Assembly: GCF_000243115.2 (NCBI RefSeq)
Contig: NZ_CP007035.1
Location: 1,798,001-1,862,000 of the forward strand
Direction: 5' to 3'
Length of the DNA stretch: 64,000 nt
From: Niabella soli DSM 19437
GTDB taxonomy: Bacteria; Bacteroidota; Bacteroidia; Chitinophagales; Chitinophagaceae
Shown: piece by piece, positions 44,333-53,956 of the stretch
Position numbering within the stretch: position 1 is the first letter of the stretch
How the letters are laid out: each line of letters begins with the position of its first letter
The notes under the pieces: model-generated
Databases searched by the model: none
Seen by the model: only the letters and a program-made list of their open reading frames with translations
What the model was told of the DNA's origin: nothing
Position numbers and translations under genes: made by a program

Positions 44333-44689
44333 TTAAAATTGCAAACCACCTTCTCTTGCGCCTTCCGCCACTGCTTTCACCCGACCGTGGTACAGGTAAC
44401 CTCCTCTGTCGAAAACTACATTTTTCACATTCAGATCAACAGCTTTGCGTGCAATAGCAGCACCTACTAATTTGCTCTTATCAGATTTAGTACCCGCCTG
44501 AGCTGCGATTTCTTTATCTTTTGTAGACGCCGCTGCAATAGTAACACCAGTAGTGTCATCAATCAACTGTGCGTAAATATCAGTGTTGCTGCGGAACACC
44601 GCCAATCTTGGTTTTTGTCCGGTTCCGCTGATCTTTACACGGATGCTGCGGCGAATGCTGGTTCTTCTTTTGACTTTTGCGTTTGACAT
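44333..44689 (-). CDS. rplR: 50S ribosomal protein L18
   Basis: This 118-aa 5S rRNA-binding protein has [38 protein letters not shown] and ends [26 protein letters not shown], the standard L18 C-terminus. Confidence 0.98.
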   Translation of the reverse strand: MSNAKVKRRTSIRRSIRVKISGTGQKPRLAVFRSNTDIYAQLIDDTTGVTIAAASTKDKEIAAQAGTKSDKSKLVGAAIARKAVDLNVKNVVFDRGGYLYHGRVKAVAEGAREGGLQF

Positions 44690-44725
44690 TGTCTTTTCTA
44701 TTTATTTTCCTGATACTGCCAGGAA

Positions 44726-44811
44726 GAATTTGAAAATTTGATGATTTGAGAATTTGAAAATGTTTAATGAATCAATTTTCAAATTAATCCATTTTCAAAT
44801 CTTCAAATTAA
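44726..44811. repeat. Octamer inverted repeat in rplF-rplR spacer
   Basis: TTTGAAAA, TTTGATGA, TTTGAGAA, TTTGAAAA lie on the left. TTTTCAAA, TTAATCCA, TTTTCAAA, TCTTCAAA lie on the right, ending at the rplF stop. Confidence 0.9.
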
Positions 44812-45366
44812 TTACTTACCTGCAGACTTACCTGCTTTTTTACGTACGATCTCACCAACGAAGCGAACCCCTTTTCCTTTATAAGGCTCAGGCTTACGCA
44901 GGCTGCGGATCTTAGCGCATACGGCGCCCACCAGTTGTTTGTCGCTTCCGCTGATGGTAATGGTAGGGTTCTGTCCTTTTACTGTTTCAGTAGCTACAGT
45001 AAGTTCTTTCGGAATATCAAAAACAATATTGTGAGAATATCCTAAAGCAAGATCCAGTACATTACCCTGGTTCGTAGCCTTAAAACCTACCCCAACCAAT
45101 TCCATTTTCTTTTCGAATCCGTTAGTTACCCCTTCAACCAGGTTGGCAACCAATGCACGGGTTAAGCCATGCAGCGCGCGGTGGTGAATTTGATCAGAAG
45201 GACGGGTGATCGCGACCTCACCATCTTTTACTTCTACTTTAATATCCGCGTTAACGGGTTGTTTCAATTCGCCTTTTTTACCTTTAACGGTTACCACGTT
45301 GCTATTATCGACGGTAACAGTTACGCCGGCGGGAATTGTAATGAGTTGTTTACCTATACGAGACAT
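44812..45366 (-). CDS. rplF: 50S ribosomal protein L6
   Basis: This 184-aa protein has two L6 domains: MSRIGKQLITIPAGVTVTVDNSNVVTVKGKKGEL at the start and TISGSDKQLVGAVCAKIRSLRKPEPYKGKGVRFVGEIVRKKAGKSAGK at the end. Confidence 0.98.
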   Translation of the reverse strand: MSRIGKQLITIPAGVTVTVDNSNVVTVKGKKGELKQPVNADIKVEVKDGEVAITRPSDQIHHRALHGLTRALVANLVEGVTNGFEKKMELVGVGFKATNQGNVLDLALGYSHNIVFDIPKELTVATETVKGQNPTITISGSDKQLVGAVCAKIRSLRKPEPYKGKGVRFVGEIVRKKAGKSAGK

Positions 45367-45512
45367 AATTTTAATTTGAAAATTTGAGAATTTATATAAT
45401 TTGAAAATGTAGGTCCAAATGGTTTCAGTTACCGTATAAAAAACTTAAATTCACATTGAGCCCTATTATTATTTGAAAACCATTTTCAAATTTTCAAATT
45501 TCCTAATTATCA
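45367..45512. repeat. Octamer inverted repeat in rpsH-rplF spacer
   Basis: TTTGAAAA and TTTGAGAA words lie next to rplF, and TTTTCAAA words lie next to rpsH, with about 60 nt of unrelated DNA between. The 150-nt gap is long for a ribosomal operon. Confidence 0.85.
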
Positions 45513-45516
45513 CATT

Positions 45517-45915
45517 CTAGTAGATGTGACAAAGAACTTCTCCACCAACGTTCTGAGCTTTTGCATCTTTATCGGTCATTACTCCTTTTGAAGTAGACAG
45601 GATAGCAATACCCAAACCGTTTTTAACCCGACGGATCTCAGCAGGTTTTGCATACTGACGCAAACCCGGGCGGCTAACTCTTTCCAGGCTTTGAATAGCC
45701 GGCTGTTTAGAGTTTGCATCGTATTTCAAAGCTATTTTAATAAGTCCTTGCTTATTATCTTCTTCAAATTTATACTTCAGGATATATCCCTGGTTGTATA
45801 AAATTTCAGTCAGGCGCTTTTTAAGGTTTGATGCAGGGATCTCCACGATACGGTGTCCCGCCATTTGAGCGTTACGTATTCTAGTTAAAAAATCTGCAAT
45901 TGGATCTGTTACCAT
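45517..45915 (-). CDS. rpsH: 30S ribosomal protein S8
   Basis: This 132-aa protein starts MVTDPIADFLTRIRNAQMAGH and ends STSKGVMTDKDAKAQNVGGEVLCHIY, both signatures of S8, a primary 16S rRNA binder and in some bacteria the spc operon repressor. Confidence 0.98.
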   Translation of the reverse strand: MVTDPIADFLTRIRNAQMAGHRIVEIPASNLKKRLTEILYNQGYILKYKFEEDNKQGLIKIALKYDANSKQPAIQSLERVSRPGLRQYAKPAEIRRVKNGLGIAILSTSKGVMTDKDAKAQNVGGEVLCHIY

Positions 45916-46021
45916 TGTTATATGAATTATTTCAGTTCTAAATTGAGTGGGTGGTTTATTTTAAAAGCCCATACCCTGTCTTACGGCTTTGTTAGGCTCC
46001 TCATCAGAGCTATGAAAAGAT

Positions 46022-46291
46022 TTACCAGCTTGCTTTTTTCAATCCGGGAATTTTTCCGTTCAGGGCCATATCTCTTAAAGCAACCCTGGAAATTCCGAAA
46101 TAGCGAACATATCCTTTTGGACGGCCAGAAAGCTGACAACGGTTTTTCAAACGCACTTTAGAAGAGTTTTTAGGCAGCTTGTCCAAAGCGGCGTAATCAC
46201 CGGCTTTCTTCAGCTCTTCTCTTTTTGCGGCGTATTGCTCCACCATTTTCTCTCTTTTTTTCTGACGGGCTATAATTGAAGTTTTTGCCAT
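46022..46291 (-). CDS. rpsN: 30S ribosomal protein S14, zinc-independent form
   Basis: This 89-aa protein has [31 protein letters not shown] and [39 protein letters not shown]. The CxxC...CxxC zinc ribbon of the short form is absent, so this is the C-minus type. Confidence 0.98.
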   Translation of the reverse strand: MAKTSIIARQKKREKMVEQYAAKREELKKAGDYAALDKLPKNSSKVRLKNRCQLSGRPKGYVRYFGISRVALRDMALNGKIPGLKKASW

Positions 46292-46317
46292 TTTATATCA
46301 ATTTCAATTTAATATTA

Positions 46318-46893
46318 TTATTCAGCAGATTTCTTTGCGTTCTTAAAAGGCATTCCCAGTTCTTTCAACAGTTCATATGCTTCTGCATCTGTTGCTGCTG
46401 TAGTAACGAAGGTGATATCCATACCGGTAATTTTATTTACTTTATCGATATCAATTTCAGGGAAAATGATCTGCTCGGTAACACCCATGGTGTAGTTACC
46501 GCGACCATCGAAAGATTTTTCATTGATCCCTTTAAAGTCACGTACGCGGGGCAATGCCACTGCGATCAAACGATCCAGGAATTCGTACATTTTCTCACCA
46601 CGCAGGGTAACACGCGCACCGATAGGCATGCTTTTACGCAGTTTGAAGTTTGAAATATCTTTCTTCGAGTTGGTAACCACTGCTTTCTGACCTGTAATGG
46701 TTGTCAGTTCCTCCACGGCAACGTCTACCAGCTTTTTATCGGTCACAGCGCCGTTTACACCGCGATTGATACAAATCTTTTCAAGCTTTGGAGCCTGCAT
46801 TACTGATTTGTAAGAAAATTTCTTAACCAATGCAGGAACCACTTCATTTTTATATTTTGTGGCCAGCCTGGGGATATATGTTTTAGTACTCAT
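46318..46893 (-). CDS. rplE: 50S ribosomal protein L5
   Basis: This 191-aa 5S rRNA-binding protein has [62 protein letters not shown] and [12 protein letters not shown]-type sequence ([18 protein letters not shown]). Confidence 0.98.
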   Translation of the reverse strand: MSTKTYIPRLATKYKNEVVPALVKKFSYKSVMQAPKLEKICINRGVNGAVTDKKLVDVAVEELTTITGQKAVVTNSKKDISNFKLRKSMPIGARVTLRGEKMYEFLDRLIAVALPRVRDFKGINEKSFDGRGNYTMGVTEQIIFPEIDIDKVNKITGMDITFVTTAATDAEAYELLKELGMPFKNAKKSAE

Positions 46894-46926
46894 GGTCTAT
46901 TACTTTATTATGCGATACACAAAAGA

Positions 46927-47286
46927 TTAGATTTTTTCTCCGGATTTTTTGAAGATGCGCAGCGTTTTACCTTCTTCGCGTACCCGCTTAATTTTAGAAG
47001 GAGCTTTAGCCTTTGCATCCCACAGCATAACGTTGCTGATATGGATCGGTGCTTCTGTTTTAACGATACCCCCCTTCGTATTCTGAGCCGAAGGTTTGGT
47101 ATGTTTGGTTTTGATATTGATCCCTTCCACCAGCACTTTTCCATCTTCCACCAATACCTCTTTCACCAACCGGGGTTTGTATTCGTATTTACCGCTATCA
47201 TCTTTCCGGGGTTTGCCGGCGCCGCTGATAACAATAACCAGATCACCTTTTTTAATATTGTACTTGGGTTTAAATCTTTTGCTCAT
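46927..47286 (-). CDS. rplX: 50S ribosomal protein L24
   Basis: This 119-aa protein has the KOW motif FKPKYNIKKGDLVIVISGAGK (residues about 4-24), VEGINIKTKHTKPSAQNTKGGIVKTEAPIHISNVM and a basic C-terminus. It is an assembly initiator of the 50S subunit. Confidence 0.97.
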   Translation of the reverse strand: MSKRFKPKYNIKKGDLVIVISGAGKPRKDDSGKYEYKPRLVKEVLVEDGKVLVEGINIKTKHTKPSAQNTKGGIVKTEAPIHISNVMLWDAKAKAPSKIKRVREEGKTLRIFKKSGEKI

Positions 47287-47290
47287 TTTT

Positions 47291-47387
47291 TTATGCTTTC
47301 TTTATGCTTAATGCGCGAGGCGCGAGGCTTAACGCTATTTTTTATGGATAGAATGCCTGCCGCATTTTGCATTAGGCATTTAGCTTC
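47291..47387. repeat. Heptamer words in rplN-rplX spacer
   Basis: CTTTATG, CTTAATG, CGCGAGG (twice) and CTTAACG on one side, and CATTTTG, CATTAGG, CATTTAG on the other, lie in register. Confidence 0.75.
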
Positions 47388-47756
47388 TTACAGAACTTCA
47401 GGGGCCAATGAAACAATCCTCATATACCCTTTATCACGCAGCTCACGGGCCACGGGTCCGAAGATACGGGTACCTCTGGGCTCATCTGCTGCGTTTAAGA
47501 TCACCACCGCGTTATCGTCAAAACGGATATAAGAACCATCTTTACGACGTAATTTGTTGGTGGTGCGAACAATAACGGCTTTAGCCACCGTACCCTTTTT
47601 AATACCACCTGCCGGTGTAGCGTCTTTAACCGTAACAACGATCTTATCACCGATTCTTGCATAACGCTGCCCACTGTTACCCAGCACACGGATGCAAAGA
47701 ACTTCTTTAGCGCCACTGTTATCGGCAACGTTTAATCGGCTTTCTTGCTGTATCAT
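47388..47756 (-). CDS. rplN: 50S ribosomal protein L14
   Basis: This 122-aa protein has [26 protein letters not shown], then [34 protein letters not shown] and [10 protein letters not shown], the full L14 sequence pattern. Confidence 0.98.
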   Translation of the reverse strand: MIQQESRLNVADNSGAKEVLCIRVLGNSGQRYARIGDKIVVTVKDATPAGGIKKGTVAKAVIVRTTNKLRRKDGSYIRFDDNAVVILNAADEPRGTRIFGPVARELRDKGYMRIVSLAPEVL

Positions 47757-47761
47757 TTTAA

Positions 47762-47844
47762 TTTGTTTTTTAGTATTTAGTATTTAGTACTTAGTACTTA
47801 GATACAAAAATTATTGCTACATACTGAATACTCAGTACTAATAT
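47762..47844. repeat. Heptamer inverted repeat in rpsQ-rplN spacer
   Basis: AGTATTT, AGTATTT, AGTACTT, AGTACTT lie on the left, and GAATACT, CAGTACT, AATATCT on the right. Confidence 0.88.
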
Positions 47845-48102
47845 CTATTTAACTTTCTCAATTACCTCAACCAGTCTCCAGCGTTTCAGCTTGCTCAAAG
47901 GACGGGTTTCCATAATTTTAACGGTGTCCCCAATGCTGCACTCATTCTTTTCATCATGAGCGTGAAAGCTGGTAGTTTTTTTAAGGAACTTACCGTAAAT
48001 AGGGTGTTTTACTTTTCTTTCAACCGCAACAGTAATGGTCTTTGTCATTTTGTTGCTGGTAACCACTCCTATTCTTGTTTTTCTTAAATTTCTTTCAGAC
48101 AT
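47845..48102 (-). CDS. rpsQ: 30S ribosomal protein S17
   Basis: This 85-aa OB-fold protein has [45 protein letters not shown] and a C-terminal [18 protein letters not shown]. Confidence 0.98.
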   Translation of the reverse strand: MSERNLRKTRIGVVTSNKMTKTITVAVERKVKHPIYGKFLKKTTSFHAHDEKNECSIGDTVKIMETRPLSKLKRWRLVEVIEKVK

Positions 48103-48135
48103 TTTATTTACCTTTTAGCTTGTACTAAATTGCTG

Positions 48136-48351
48136 TTAAGCTTTTACAGCTGCGCTGTTCTGTTTTAAAAACGTTTCAATTCTGGCGATATCTTTACGAA
48201 GCGCCCGGATAGACATCGGGTTTTCAAGCGGAGAAATAGCGTGAGCAAATTCCAGCTTTTTTAACCGCTGTTTGGATTGCTCCAGCTGTATCTTCAGGTC
48301 TTCAACGCTTACCCCTTTAATGCTGTCTACAAATTCTTTTTTCTTTGACAT
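48136..48351 (-). CDS. rpmC: 50S ribosomal protein L29
   Basis: This 71-aa helical protein has LKIQLEQSKQRLKKLEFAHAISPLENPMSIRALRKDIARIETFL, the L29 pattern near the tunnel exit. Confidence 0.96.
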   Translation of the reverse strand: MSKKKEFVDSIKGVSVEDLKIQLEQSKQRLKKLEFAHAISPLENPMSIRALRKDIARIETFLKQNSAAVKA

Positions 48352-48356
48352 CTTTA

Positions 48357-48470
48357 TTAATTTGAAAATGTGAGAATGTGTTAAATGTGAAAATTACTTG
48401 TTGCTATGCGACCGGACAATGTTTTAGGTTACTTCCCCCTACATTATCACATTTCCACATTACCACATTA
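48357..48470. repeat. Octamer inverted repeat in rplP-rpmC spacer
   Basis: TGAAAATG and TGAGAATG words on the rpmC side and CATTATCA, CATTTCCA, CATTACCA words on the rplP side flank about 45 nt of unique DNA. Confidence 0.9.
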
Positions 48471-48893
48471 TTAATTCGTAACTAAATCCCTCCGCATGGT
48501 GAACTTTGTCTTGATCGGCAGTTTACCGGATGCCAGGGACAATGCCTGACGGGCCACTTCTTCACTAACGCCATCCACTTCAAATATGATACGGCCCGGC
48601 TGTACTACTGCTGCCCAGTATTCCAGGTTACCTTTACCTTTACCCATACGTACCTCTGCAGGCTTTTTGGTAATCGGCTTATCAGGGAAAATCCGGATCC
48701 AAACATTACCTTCCCGTTTCATGCTGCGGGTCAGCGCCTGACGGGCTGCTTCAATCTGACGGTCAGTAATCCAGTGAGAATCCAGGGCCTTTAAGGCGTA
48801 AGAACCAAAAGAAATGGTCGTTCCTCTTTTAGCATCGCCTTTCATGCGACCCTTCTGCATTTTCCTGTGCTTTGTTCTCTTCGGTTGTAACAT
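48471..48893 (-). CDS. rplP: 50S ribosomal protein L16
   Basis: This 140-aa protein has [52 protein letters not shown] and [24 protein letters not shown], the L16 signatures near the A-site tRNA. Confidence 0.98.
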   Translation of the reverse strand: MLQPKRTKHRKMQKGRMKGDAKRGTTISFGSYALKALDSHWITDRQIEAARQALTRSMKREGNVWIRIFPDKPITKKPAEVRMGKGKGNLEYWAAVVQPGRIIFEVDGVSEEVARQALSLASGKLPIKTKFTMRRDLVTN

Positions 48894-48895
48894 CT

Positions 48896-49024
48896 TACTT
48901 AATTTGAAAATTTGAGAATGTGAGAATGTGAAAATGAACCCTCACAACCAAATAACTATTTTATTCGATGGATACCAGGAAACACAAATTTTCACATTCC
49001 CTGATTTCCACATCTCCACATTAA
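48896..49024. repeat. Octamer inverted repeat in rpsC-rplP spacer
   Basis: TTTGAAAA, TTTGAGAA, TGTGAGAA, TGTGAAAA face TTTTCACA, TTTCCACA, TCTCCACA. The word drifts from TTTG to TGTG along the left arm. Confidence 0.9.
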
Positions 49025-49789
49025 TTAGTTTCTTTTATCTCTTCCTCCACCGCGACGATCCCGATCGCCTCTGCGGTCATCCCGGCGATGCTCTCTTCTT
49101 TCTCCGCCGCCTACATTTTTATCATTGCCGGAAATAAAGTTGGGGTTCAGATCGCGCTTAGCTAATACTTCACCTTTACAGATCCATACCTTGATACCGA
49201 TCTTTCCGTAAACAGTCTGGGCAAATACGTTTGCATAATCAATATCCATACGGAACGTATGCAACGGTACCCGGCCTTGTTTGAACTCTTCGCTACGGGC
49301 AATTTCAGCACCACCCAAACGACCGCTCAGTTTTACTTTGATCCCTTCCGCACCCATACGCAGGGCAGAAGCAATCGCCATTTTAGTAGCCCGTTTAAAG
49401 TTGATGCGGTTCTCGATCTGACGGGCAATAGTGTCGCCTACGATCATCGCATCTGTTTCAGGACGACGGATCTCCAGGATATTGATCTGTACATCGTCGT
49501 TCTGCGTTAATTTTTTCAGCTCTTCTTTAATACGGTCTACTTCACCACCGCCTTTACCGATAATGATACCAGGCTTGGATGTATGAATCGTAATAATTAA
49601 TTTACCTAAAGTTCTTTCGATAACAATTTTAGAGATCCCTCCTTTGTTGATACGCGCATTCAGGTAGGTTCTGATCTTATTGTCTTCGATTAACTTAGAA
49701 GCAAAGTCTTTTTTGCTTCCATACCAGTTAGATTCCCATCCGCGGATGATACCTAAACGGTTACCAATTGGATTTGCTTTTTGACCCAT
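49025..49789 (-). CDS. rpsC: 30S ribosomal protein S3 with Arg/Gly/Asp tail
   Basis: This 254-aa protein has [24 protein letters not shown], the KH domain [20 protein letters not shown], and [27 protein letters not shown]. After residue 222 it adds a low-complexity tail of Arg, Asp and Gly ending GGGRDKRN, longer than in Escherichia coli. S3 lines the mRNA entry channel. Confidence 0.98.
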   Translation of the reverse strand: MGQKANPIGNRLGIIRGWESNWYGSKKDFASKLIEDNKIRTYLNARINKGGISKIVIERTLGKLIITIHTSKPGIIIGKGGGEVDRIKEELKKLTQNDDVQINILEIRRPETDAMIVGDTIARQIENRINFKRATKMAIASALRMGAEGIKVKLSGRLGGAEIARSEEFKQGRVPLHTFRMDIDYANVFAQTVYGKIGIKVWICKGEVLAKRDLNPNFISGNDKNVGGGERREHRRDDRRGDRDRRGGGRDKRN

Positions 49790-49798
49790 ATTTATTGG

Positions 49799-50248
49799 TT
49801 ATGCTTTTTTAGATTCTTTAGTTGACTTTTTCGCAGCAGCTTTCTTAGCCGGGGCTTCCTTCACTTCTTCTGCAGGAACCGCTTTAGCTTTCTTAGTTGC
49901 TTTTTTGCTTTCGCCGGCAACGTCCACAATAAGTGTAACGTGGTTGCTGCGTTTGCGAACACGGTACCCACGACCTTGGGGTGCGGGGCGCATACGCTTT
50001 AAGGTTCTGCCGCCATCTACAAAAATGGTCTTCACCACTAATCCGGCCTCATCGGCCCCTTCATTAGCCTGCTTCCAGTTTGTAATAGCGCTCAACACCA
50101 GCTTACGCAAAGGTACTGCAGGGTGTTTGGGATTGTGCTCTAATTCGGCCAATACCAAATCCACTCGCTGGCCGCGGATTAAATCAGCCAACAACCTCAT
50201 TTTACGAGGGGATGTTGGATAATTTCTAAGTTTTGCTACTGCTTCCAT
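49799..50248 (-). CDS. rplV: 50S ribosomal protein L22 with Lys/Ala-rich tail
   Basis: The 149-aa core has [32 protein letters not shown] and the tunnel hairpin [28 protein letters not shown]. The last 36 residues are a Lys/Ala/Glu-rich extension ([16 protein letters not shown] onward), absent from short L22 proteins. Confidence 0.97.
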   Translation of the reverse strand: MEAVAKLRNYPTSPRKMRLLADLIRGQRVDLVLAELEHNPKHPAVPLRKLVLSAITNWKQANEGADEAGLVVKTIFVDGGRTLKRMRPAPQGRGYRVRKRSNHVTLIVDVAGESKKATKKAKAVPAEEVKEAPAKKAAAKKSTKESKKA

Positions 50249-50254
50249 TATTTT

Positions 50255-50296
50255 AGTTTCAAGTTTCCGGTTTCCGGTTCAATGTTTAGTACATTC
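50255..50296. repeat. Heptamer words in rpsS-rplV spacer
   Basis: AGTTTCA, AGTTTCC, GGTTTCC, GGTTCAA, TGTTTAG run in register on one strand, immediately before the rplV ATG. Confidence 0.8.
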
Positions 50297-50350
50297 CCCC
50301 TTCGCCATCAAACGATCTTTTTTTATAAAAAATTCTTTTTACTAATACGA

Positions 50351-50620
50351 TTACTTCTTATCGCCCGCATGTCCTTTGAAGTTGCGGGTCGGTGCAAATT
50401 CACCCAGTTTATGTCCAACCATAAACTCTGTAACATATACAGGAATGAACTTATTTCCGTTATGTACTGCAAAAGTGTGGCCTACAAAATCAGGTGTAAT
50501 TGTAGAGCGGCGGCTCCAGGTTTTAATTACAGCCTTTTTCCCTTTTCCTTCATTAATAGCCAGCACTTTGTTCTCTAAGTGAGTTGCTACATAAGGACCT
50601 TTTTTTATCGAACGAGCCAT
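50351..50620 (-). CDS. rpsS: 30S ribosomal protein S19
   Basis: This 89-aa protein has [75 protein letters not shown], the full S19 pattern. Confidence 0.98.
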   Translation of the reverse strand: MARSIKKGPYVATHLENKVLAINEGKGKKAVIKTWSRRSTITPDFVGHTFAVHNGNKFIPVYVTEFMVGHKLGEFAPTRNFKGHAGDKK

Positions 50621-50628
50621 ATTTGTTT

Positions 50629-50663
50629 ATTTCTGATTTCTGAATTCTGATTAGTGATTACTA
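50629..50663. repeat. Heptamer words running into the rplB stop
   Basis: ATTTCTG, ATTTCTG, AATTCTG, ATTAGTG, ATTACTA run in register. The last word contains the rplB stop codon (CTA on the plus strand). Confidence 0.8.
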
Positions 50664-51500
50664 TTTAGCCAGTTTACTTCCGTTTTTACGCTGGATAATT
50701 AACTTATCGCTTGACTTACCCACTGTTCTTGTTTTCTCTCCTTTAGCGTATTTACCAGTACGGCTGCGTGGATGACCACCGGAAGCTCTACCTTCACCAC
50801 CACCCATCGGGTGATCTACAGGGTTCATCGCCACACCACGGTTTCTGGGGCGGATACCTTTCCAGCGGTTTCTACCGGCTTTACCCATGCTTTGCAGGCT
50901 GTGGTCGCTATTGCTTACCACCCCTACTGTAGCAAAACAGTTGATCAGTACTTTTCTCAACTCACCAGAAGGCATTTTCAATACAGCGTATTTTTCTTCC
51001 TTGTTGGTTAACTGAGCAGAAGCACCGGCGCTTCTGGAAATTTTACCACCCTGACCCGGATTCAGTTCAATATTGTGAACGTTAGTACCCAGTGGCATAT
51101 TCTTCAATTGCAACGCATTACCAATTTCAGGAGCTACGGCATTACCGCTGATCACTTCAGTGCCGATCTTCAGCCCCTGAGGCGCCAGGATATAACGCTT
51201 TTCACCATCTGCATATTCCAACAATGCTATAAATGCAGTACGGTTCGGATCGTATTCGATGCTTACCACTTTCGCAATTACATCATGCTTATCTCTTTTG
51301 AAATCTACGATACGGTATTTCTTCTTATGTCCACCACCTCTGTAACGCATGGTTAAGTGACCAGAAGAGTTACGCCCACCTGTGCTTTTCTTAGTTTCAA
51401 CTAAGCTTTTTTCAGGTTGGTTGGTAGTGATTTCGGAAAACGAATTTCCGATTCTCCAACGGGTTCCGGCTGTTACCGGTTTAAATTTCTTTACTGACAT
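50661..51500 (-). CDS. rplB: 50S ribosomal protein L2
   Basis: This 279-aa protein has [34 protein letters not shown], then [41 protein letters not shown]. The second His of the common HPHGGGEG motif is Met here, as is usual in this phylum as I recall it. It is essential for subunit association and peptidyl transfer. Confidence 0.98.
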   Translation of the reverse strand: MSVKKFKPVTAGTRWRIGNSFSEITTNQPEKSLVETKKSTGGRNSSGHLTMRYRGGGHKKKYRIVDFKRDKHDVIAKVVSIEYDPNRTAFIALLEYADGEKRYILAPQGLKIGTEVISGNAVAPEIGNALQLKNMPLGTNVHNIELNPGQGGKISRSAGASAQLTNKEEKYAVLKMPSGELRKVLINCFATVGVVSNSDHSLQSMGKAGRNRWKGIRPRNRGVAMNPVDHPMGGGEGRASGGHPRSRTGKYAKGEKTRTVGKSSDKLIIQRKNGSKLAK

Positions 51501-51570
51501 TGTATTTATTTCAGATTCTTATCTATTCAACACTTCGCGGCGGTTGATTGCCTTTCTGTTTTTGTTAATG

Positions 51571-51628
51571 GTTCATAGATCATAGTTCATGGTCTCTTTC
51601 TATGAACTATATGCCATATGCTATGAAC
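51571..51628. repeat. Heptamer inverted repeat in rplW-rplB spacer
   Basis: GTTCATA, GATCATA, GTTCATG face CTATGAA, CTATATG, CCATATG, CTATGAA. It is the same word family as at 24031 and ends at the rplW stop. Confidence 0.88.
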
Positions 51629-51928
51629 TTAAATATTTGCGTACAGATCGATCTCCTCTCCGGCCGCTACAGTAACATAAGCTTTTTTATACCCTGCTTT
51701 ACGTCCCTGGATAAAACCGGCCTTTGTATAACGGGTTTTATTTTTTGCAGGGGCTACAACTGTATTTACGCTGGTTACGGTAACACCATAAAAAGTTTCA
51801 ATAGCTTTTTTGATTTCCAGCTTGTTCGATTTTTTTGCCACTTTGAAAGCATAGCGATGCAGCTTTTCCTGCTGAGCGTTTGCTTTTTCGGTTAAAATCG
51901 GCTTTATTAATATTTCAGAAGGTTTCAT
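51629..51928 (-). CDS. rplW: 50S ribosomal protein L23
   Basis: This 99-aa protein has MKPSEILIKPILTEKANAQQEKLHRYAFKVAKKSNKLEIKKAIETFYGVTVTSVNT, the L23 pattern, with the trigger factor-binding surface at the tunnel exit. Confidence 0.98.
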   Translation of the reverse strand: MKPSEILIKPILTEKANAQQEKLHRYAFKVAKKSNKLEIKKAIETFYGVTVTSVNTVVAPAKNKTRYTKAGFIQGRKAGYKKAYVTVAAGEEIDLYANI

Positions 51929-51931
51929 CTT

Positions 51932-52037
51932 TTACTAATTTGAAAGTTTGAAAATGTGGTAATGTGAAAATTTTAATCTCTATATTTTGTGCTGATCGCA
52001 TTTCCACATTTCCACATCAGCACATTTACACATTTGT
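51932..52037. repeat. Octamer inverted repeat in rplD-rplW spacer
   Basis: TTTGAAAG, TTTGAAAA, TGTGGTAA, TGTGAAAA on the rplW side face CATTTCCA (twice), CATCAGCA, CATTTACA on the rplD side. Confidence 0.9.
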
Positions 52038-52682
52038 TTAAGCTTCTGCAGTTTCTAAATCTTCAGAAAATATTTTAGCAGCGCCTTCAGAAAGTACCAG
52101 TACTTCAGAGTTTACGATATCATAAGTATTAATATCGCTCAAGGGCAGTGCCAGTACGCTGGGTACATTGCGCAATGACAATTCAACATTATCATTCGGT
52201 TCTGCAGTGATGAACATTAACTTCTTATCGCCTACATTCCATTTGCTTAAAGCAGTGGTTAAAGTTTTTGTTTTAGGAACTTCCAGGTTGATGTCCTCAA
52301 CAACAACGATAGCATTTGCTTTTGCTTTATAAGACAGCGCTGAAATCTTAGCCAGGTCTTTTACTTTCTTGTTCAGCTTAAAGCTGTAATCGCGGGGCTT
52401 GGGTCCGAAGATGGTACCACCACCTTTGTACAGCGGATTCCGGATATTACCTTTACGGCTGCCACCGGTTCCTTTTTGTTTGTGCAGCTTGCGGCTGGCA
52501 CCCTGTACTTCCGCACGGGTCTTTACTTTATGGGTTCCCTGGCGCTGTGCAGCTAAATATTGCTTAACAGCCAGGTAGATCACGTGGTCATTGGGTTCTG
52601 CACCAAAGATATCATCAGGCAACTCTACGGAGCGGCCAGTGCTTTTACCTTCTATATTTAAAACTTCAATTTGCATTTTCAA
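52038..52682 (-). CDS. rplD: 50S ribosomal protein L4
   Basis: This 214-aa protein has the tunnel loop RQGTHKVKTRAEVQGASRKLHKQKGTGGSRKGNIRNPLYKGGGTIFGPKPRDY and a C-terminal Rossmann-like part. L4 autoregulates the S10 operon in some bacteria. Confidence 0.98.
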   Translation of the reverse strand: MKMQIEVLNIEGKSTGRSVELPDDIFGAEPNDHVIYLAVKQYLAAQRQGTHKVKTRAEVQGASRKLHKQKGTGGSRKGNIRNPLYKGGGTIFGPKPRDYSFKLNKKVKDLAKISALSYKAKANAIVVVEDINLEVPKTKTLTTALSKWNVGDKKLMFITAEPNDNVELSLRNVPSVLALPLSDINTYDIVNSEVLVLSEGAAKIFSEDLETAEA

Positions 52683-52711
52683 AAATTTTATGTGTTACAG
52701 GATACCGGATC

Positions 52712-53329
52712 TTACTTTTGGATATAAACGATAGAACCGATATGGCCCGGTACGGAACCACTAACCAGAATGTAATTTTTTTCAGCGAAGATCTTCACCA
52801 CTTTCAAACCTTTCAGTTTTACGCGGTCGCCACCCATACGGCCGGCCATACGCATACCTTTCATTACACGGCTGGCGTCGGAAGAGTTACCTAATGAACC
52901 CGGAGCACGCTGACGATCATGCTGACCGTGCGACTGCTCACCTACCCCGTGGAAACCATGACGTTTTACAACACCCTGGAAACCTTTACCTTTTGTAGTA
53001 CCTACAACATCAACTTTATCACCTTCTTCGAAGATGTCTACAGTAATGGTATCACCAATATTTTTTTCGAGGGAATAATCTCTGAATTCTTTTGAGAATT
53101 TTTTAGCGGAGGTGTTAGCTTTAGCGAAGTGGTTTTTCTCTGGTTGTGTGATGCGACTTTCTTTTTTATCGCCGAAAGAGATCTGCAGTGCGTTGTAACC
53201 GTCTGAATCTGTTGTTTTTACCTGCGTTACGACACAAGGACCGGCTTCAATGATCGTACAGGCTGTTTGTTTACCTGAAGGATCATAGATACTGGTCATT
53301 CCCAATTTTTTCCCAATAATACCTTTCAT
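52712..53329 (-). CDS. rplC: 50S ribosomal protein L3
   Basis: This 205-aa protein has [39 protein letters not shown], then [64 protein letters not shown], the L3 core. It starts 285 nt after rpsJ, an unusually long gap. Confidence 0.98.
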   Translation of the reverse strand: MKGIIGKKLGMTSIYDPSGKQTACTIIEAGPCVVTQVKTTDSDGYNALQISFGDKKESRITQPEKNHFAKANTSAKKFSKEFRDYSLEKNIGDTITVDIFEEGDKVDVVGTTKGKGFQGVVKRHGFHGVGEQSHGQHDRQRAPGSLGNSSDASRVMKGMRMAGRMGGDRVKLKGLKVVKIFAEKNYILVSGSVPGHIGSIVYIQK

Positions 53330-53614
53330 TGTTATGTTGTTTTATGCCGAACAGGTTTATTGGGACTTTCACGCTGGTGGCGCGACTCGATCCCCGTTTG
53401 CTAGCGACCTTTTCCGTTGTTTCCTGCCTGATGCAGAATTAGGAAGTACCGATAGTAAACAAACCCTGAATGGCTTGTTTTTATGTTTTTACTTCGTTTG
53501 CTTAAGAAGCTGATTTTCAGAGCTCTTTTCTTCCCGCAGGGCGGAACTTGAGAGATGAAAGTATTTTAAAAAGAACTAGTTGCCACAGGCAGCGCCTCCC
53601 GATAGCTATCGGGA
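53330..53614 (-). other. Long untranslated spacer between rpsJ and rplC
   Basis: The 285 nt have no protein gene. They start, on the minus strand, with a perfect palindrome 1 nt after the rpsJ stop and hold several GC-rich and T-rich segments. It is a candidate structured leader of rplC. Confidence 0.6.
53597..53614. repeat. Palindrome TCCCGATAGCTATCGGGA
   Basis: An 18-nt perfect palindrome lies directly behind the rpsJ stop codon. Diverged copies occur at 31129 and 37024. Confidence 0.85.
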
Positions 53615-53920
53615 TTAGGCTTTGATCTCCACTTCCACACCGCTGGGCAAATCCAGCTTAGACAAAGCGTCTACTGTGCGGGAAGAAGAAGTATAGATAT
53701 CCAATAATCTTTTGTGTGTAGCCAGTTGAAACTGCTCGCGGCTCTTTTTGTTTACGTGCGGAGAACGCAAAACGGTAAAAATTTTACGATGCGTGGGCAA
53801 AGGAATAGGCCCTGTAACAACTGCACCAGTGCTGCGCACTGTTTTTACGATTTTTTCTGCTGATTTATCAACCAGGTTGTGATCGTAAGACTGTAATTTA
53901 ATTCTGATTCTCTGTGACAT
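53615..53920 (-). CDS. rpsJ: 30S ribosomal protein S10
   Basis: This 101-aa protein has [75 protein letters not shown], the complete S10 pattern (also NusE). It is first in the cluster with its own promoter. fusA, rpsG and rpsL do not precede it. Confidence 0.98.
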   Translation of the reverse strand: MSQRIRIKLQSYDHNLVDKSAEKIVKTVRSTGAVVTGPIPLPTHRKIFTVLRSPHVNKKSREQFQLATHKRLLDIYTSSSRTVDALSKLDLPSGVEVEIKA

Positions 53921-53948
53921 TGGATAAACCCAATTTTATTTGGGAGTG

Positions 53949-53956
53949 CAAATGTA
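53949..53956 (-). promoter_or_regulatory. S10 operon promoter -7 element
   Basis: TACATTTG on the minus strand, 28 nt before the rpsJ ATG, predicts a start near 53942. Confidence 0.6.
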
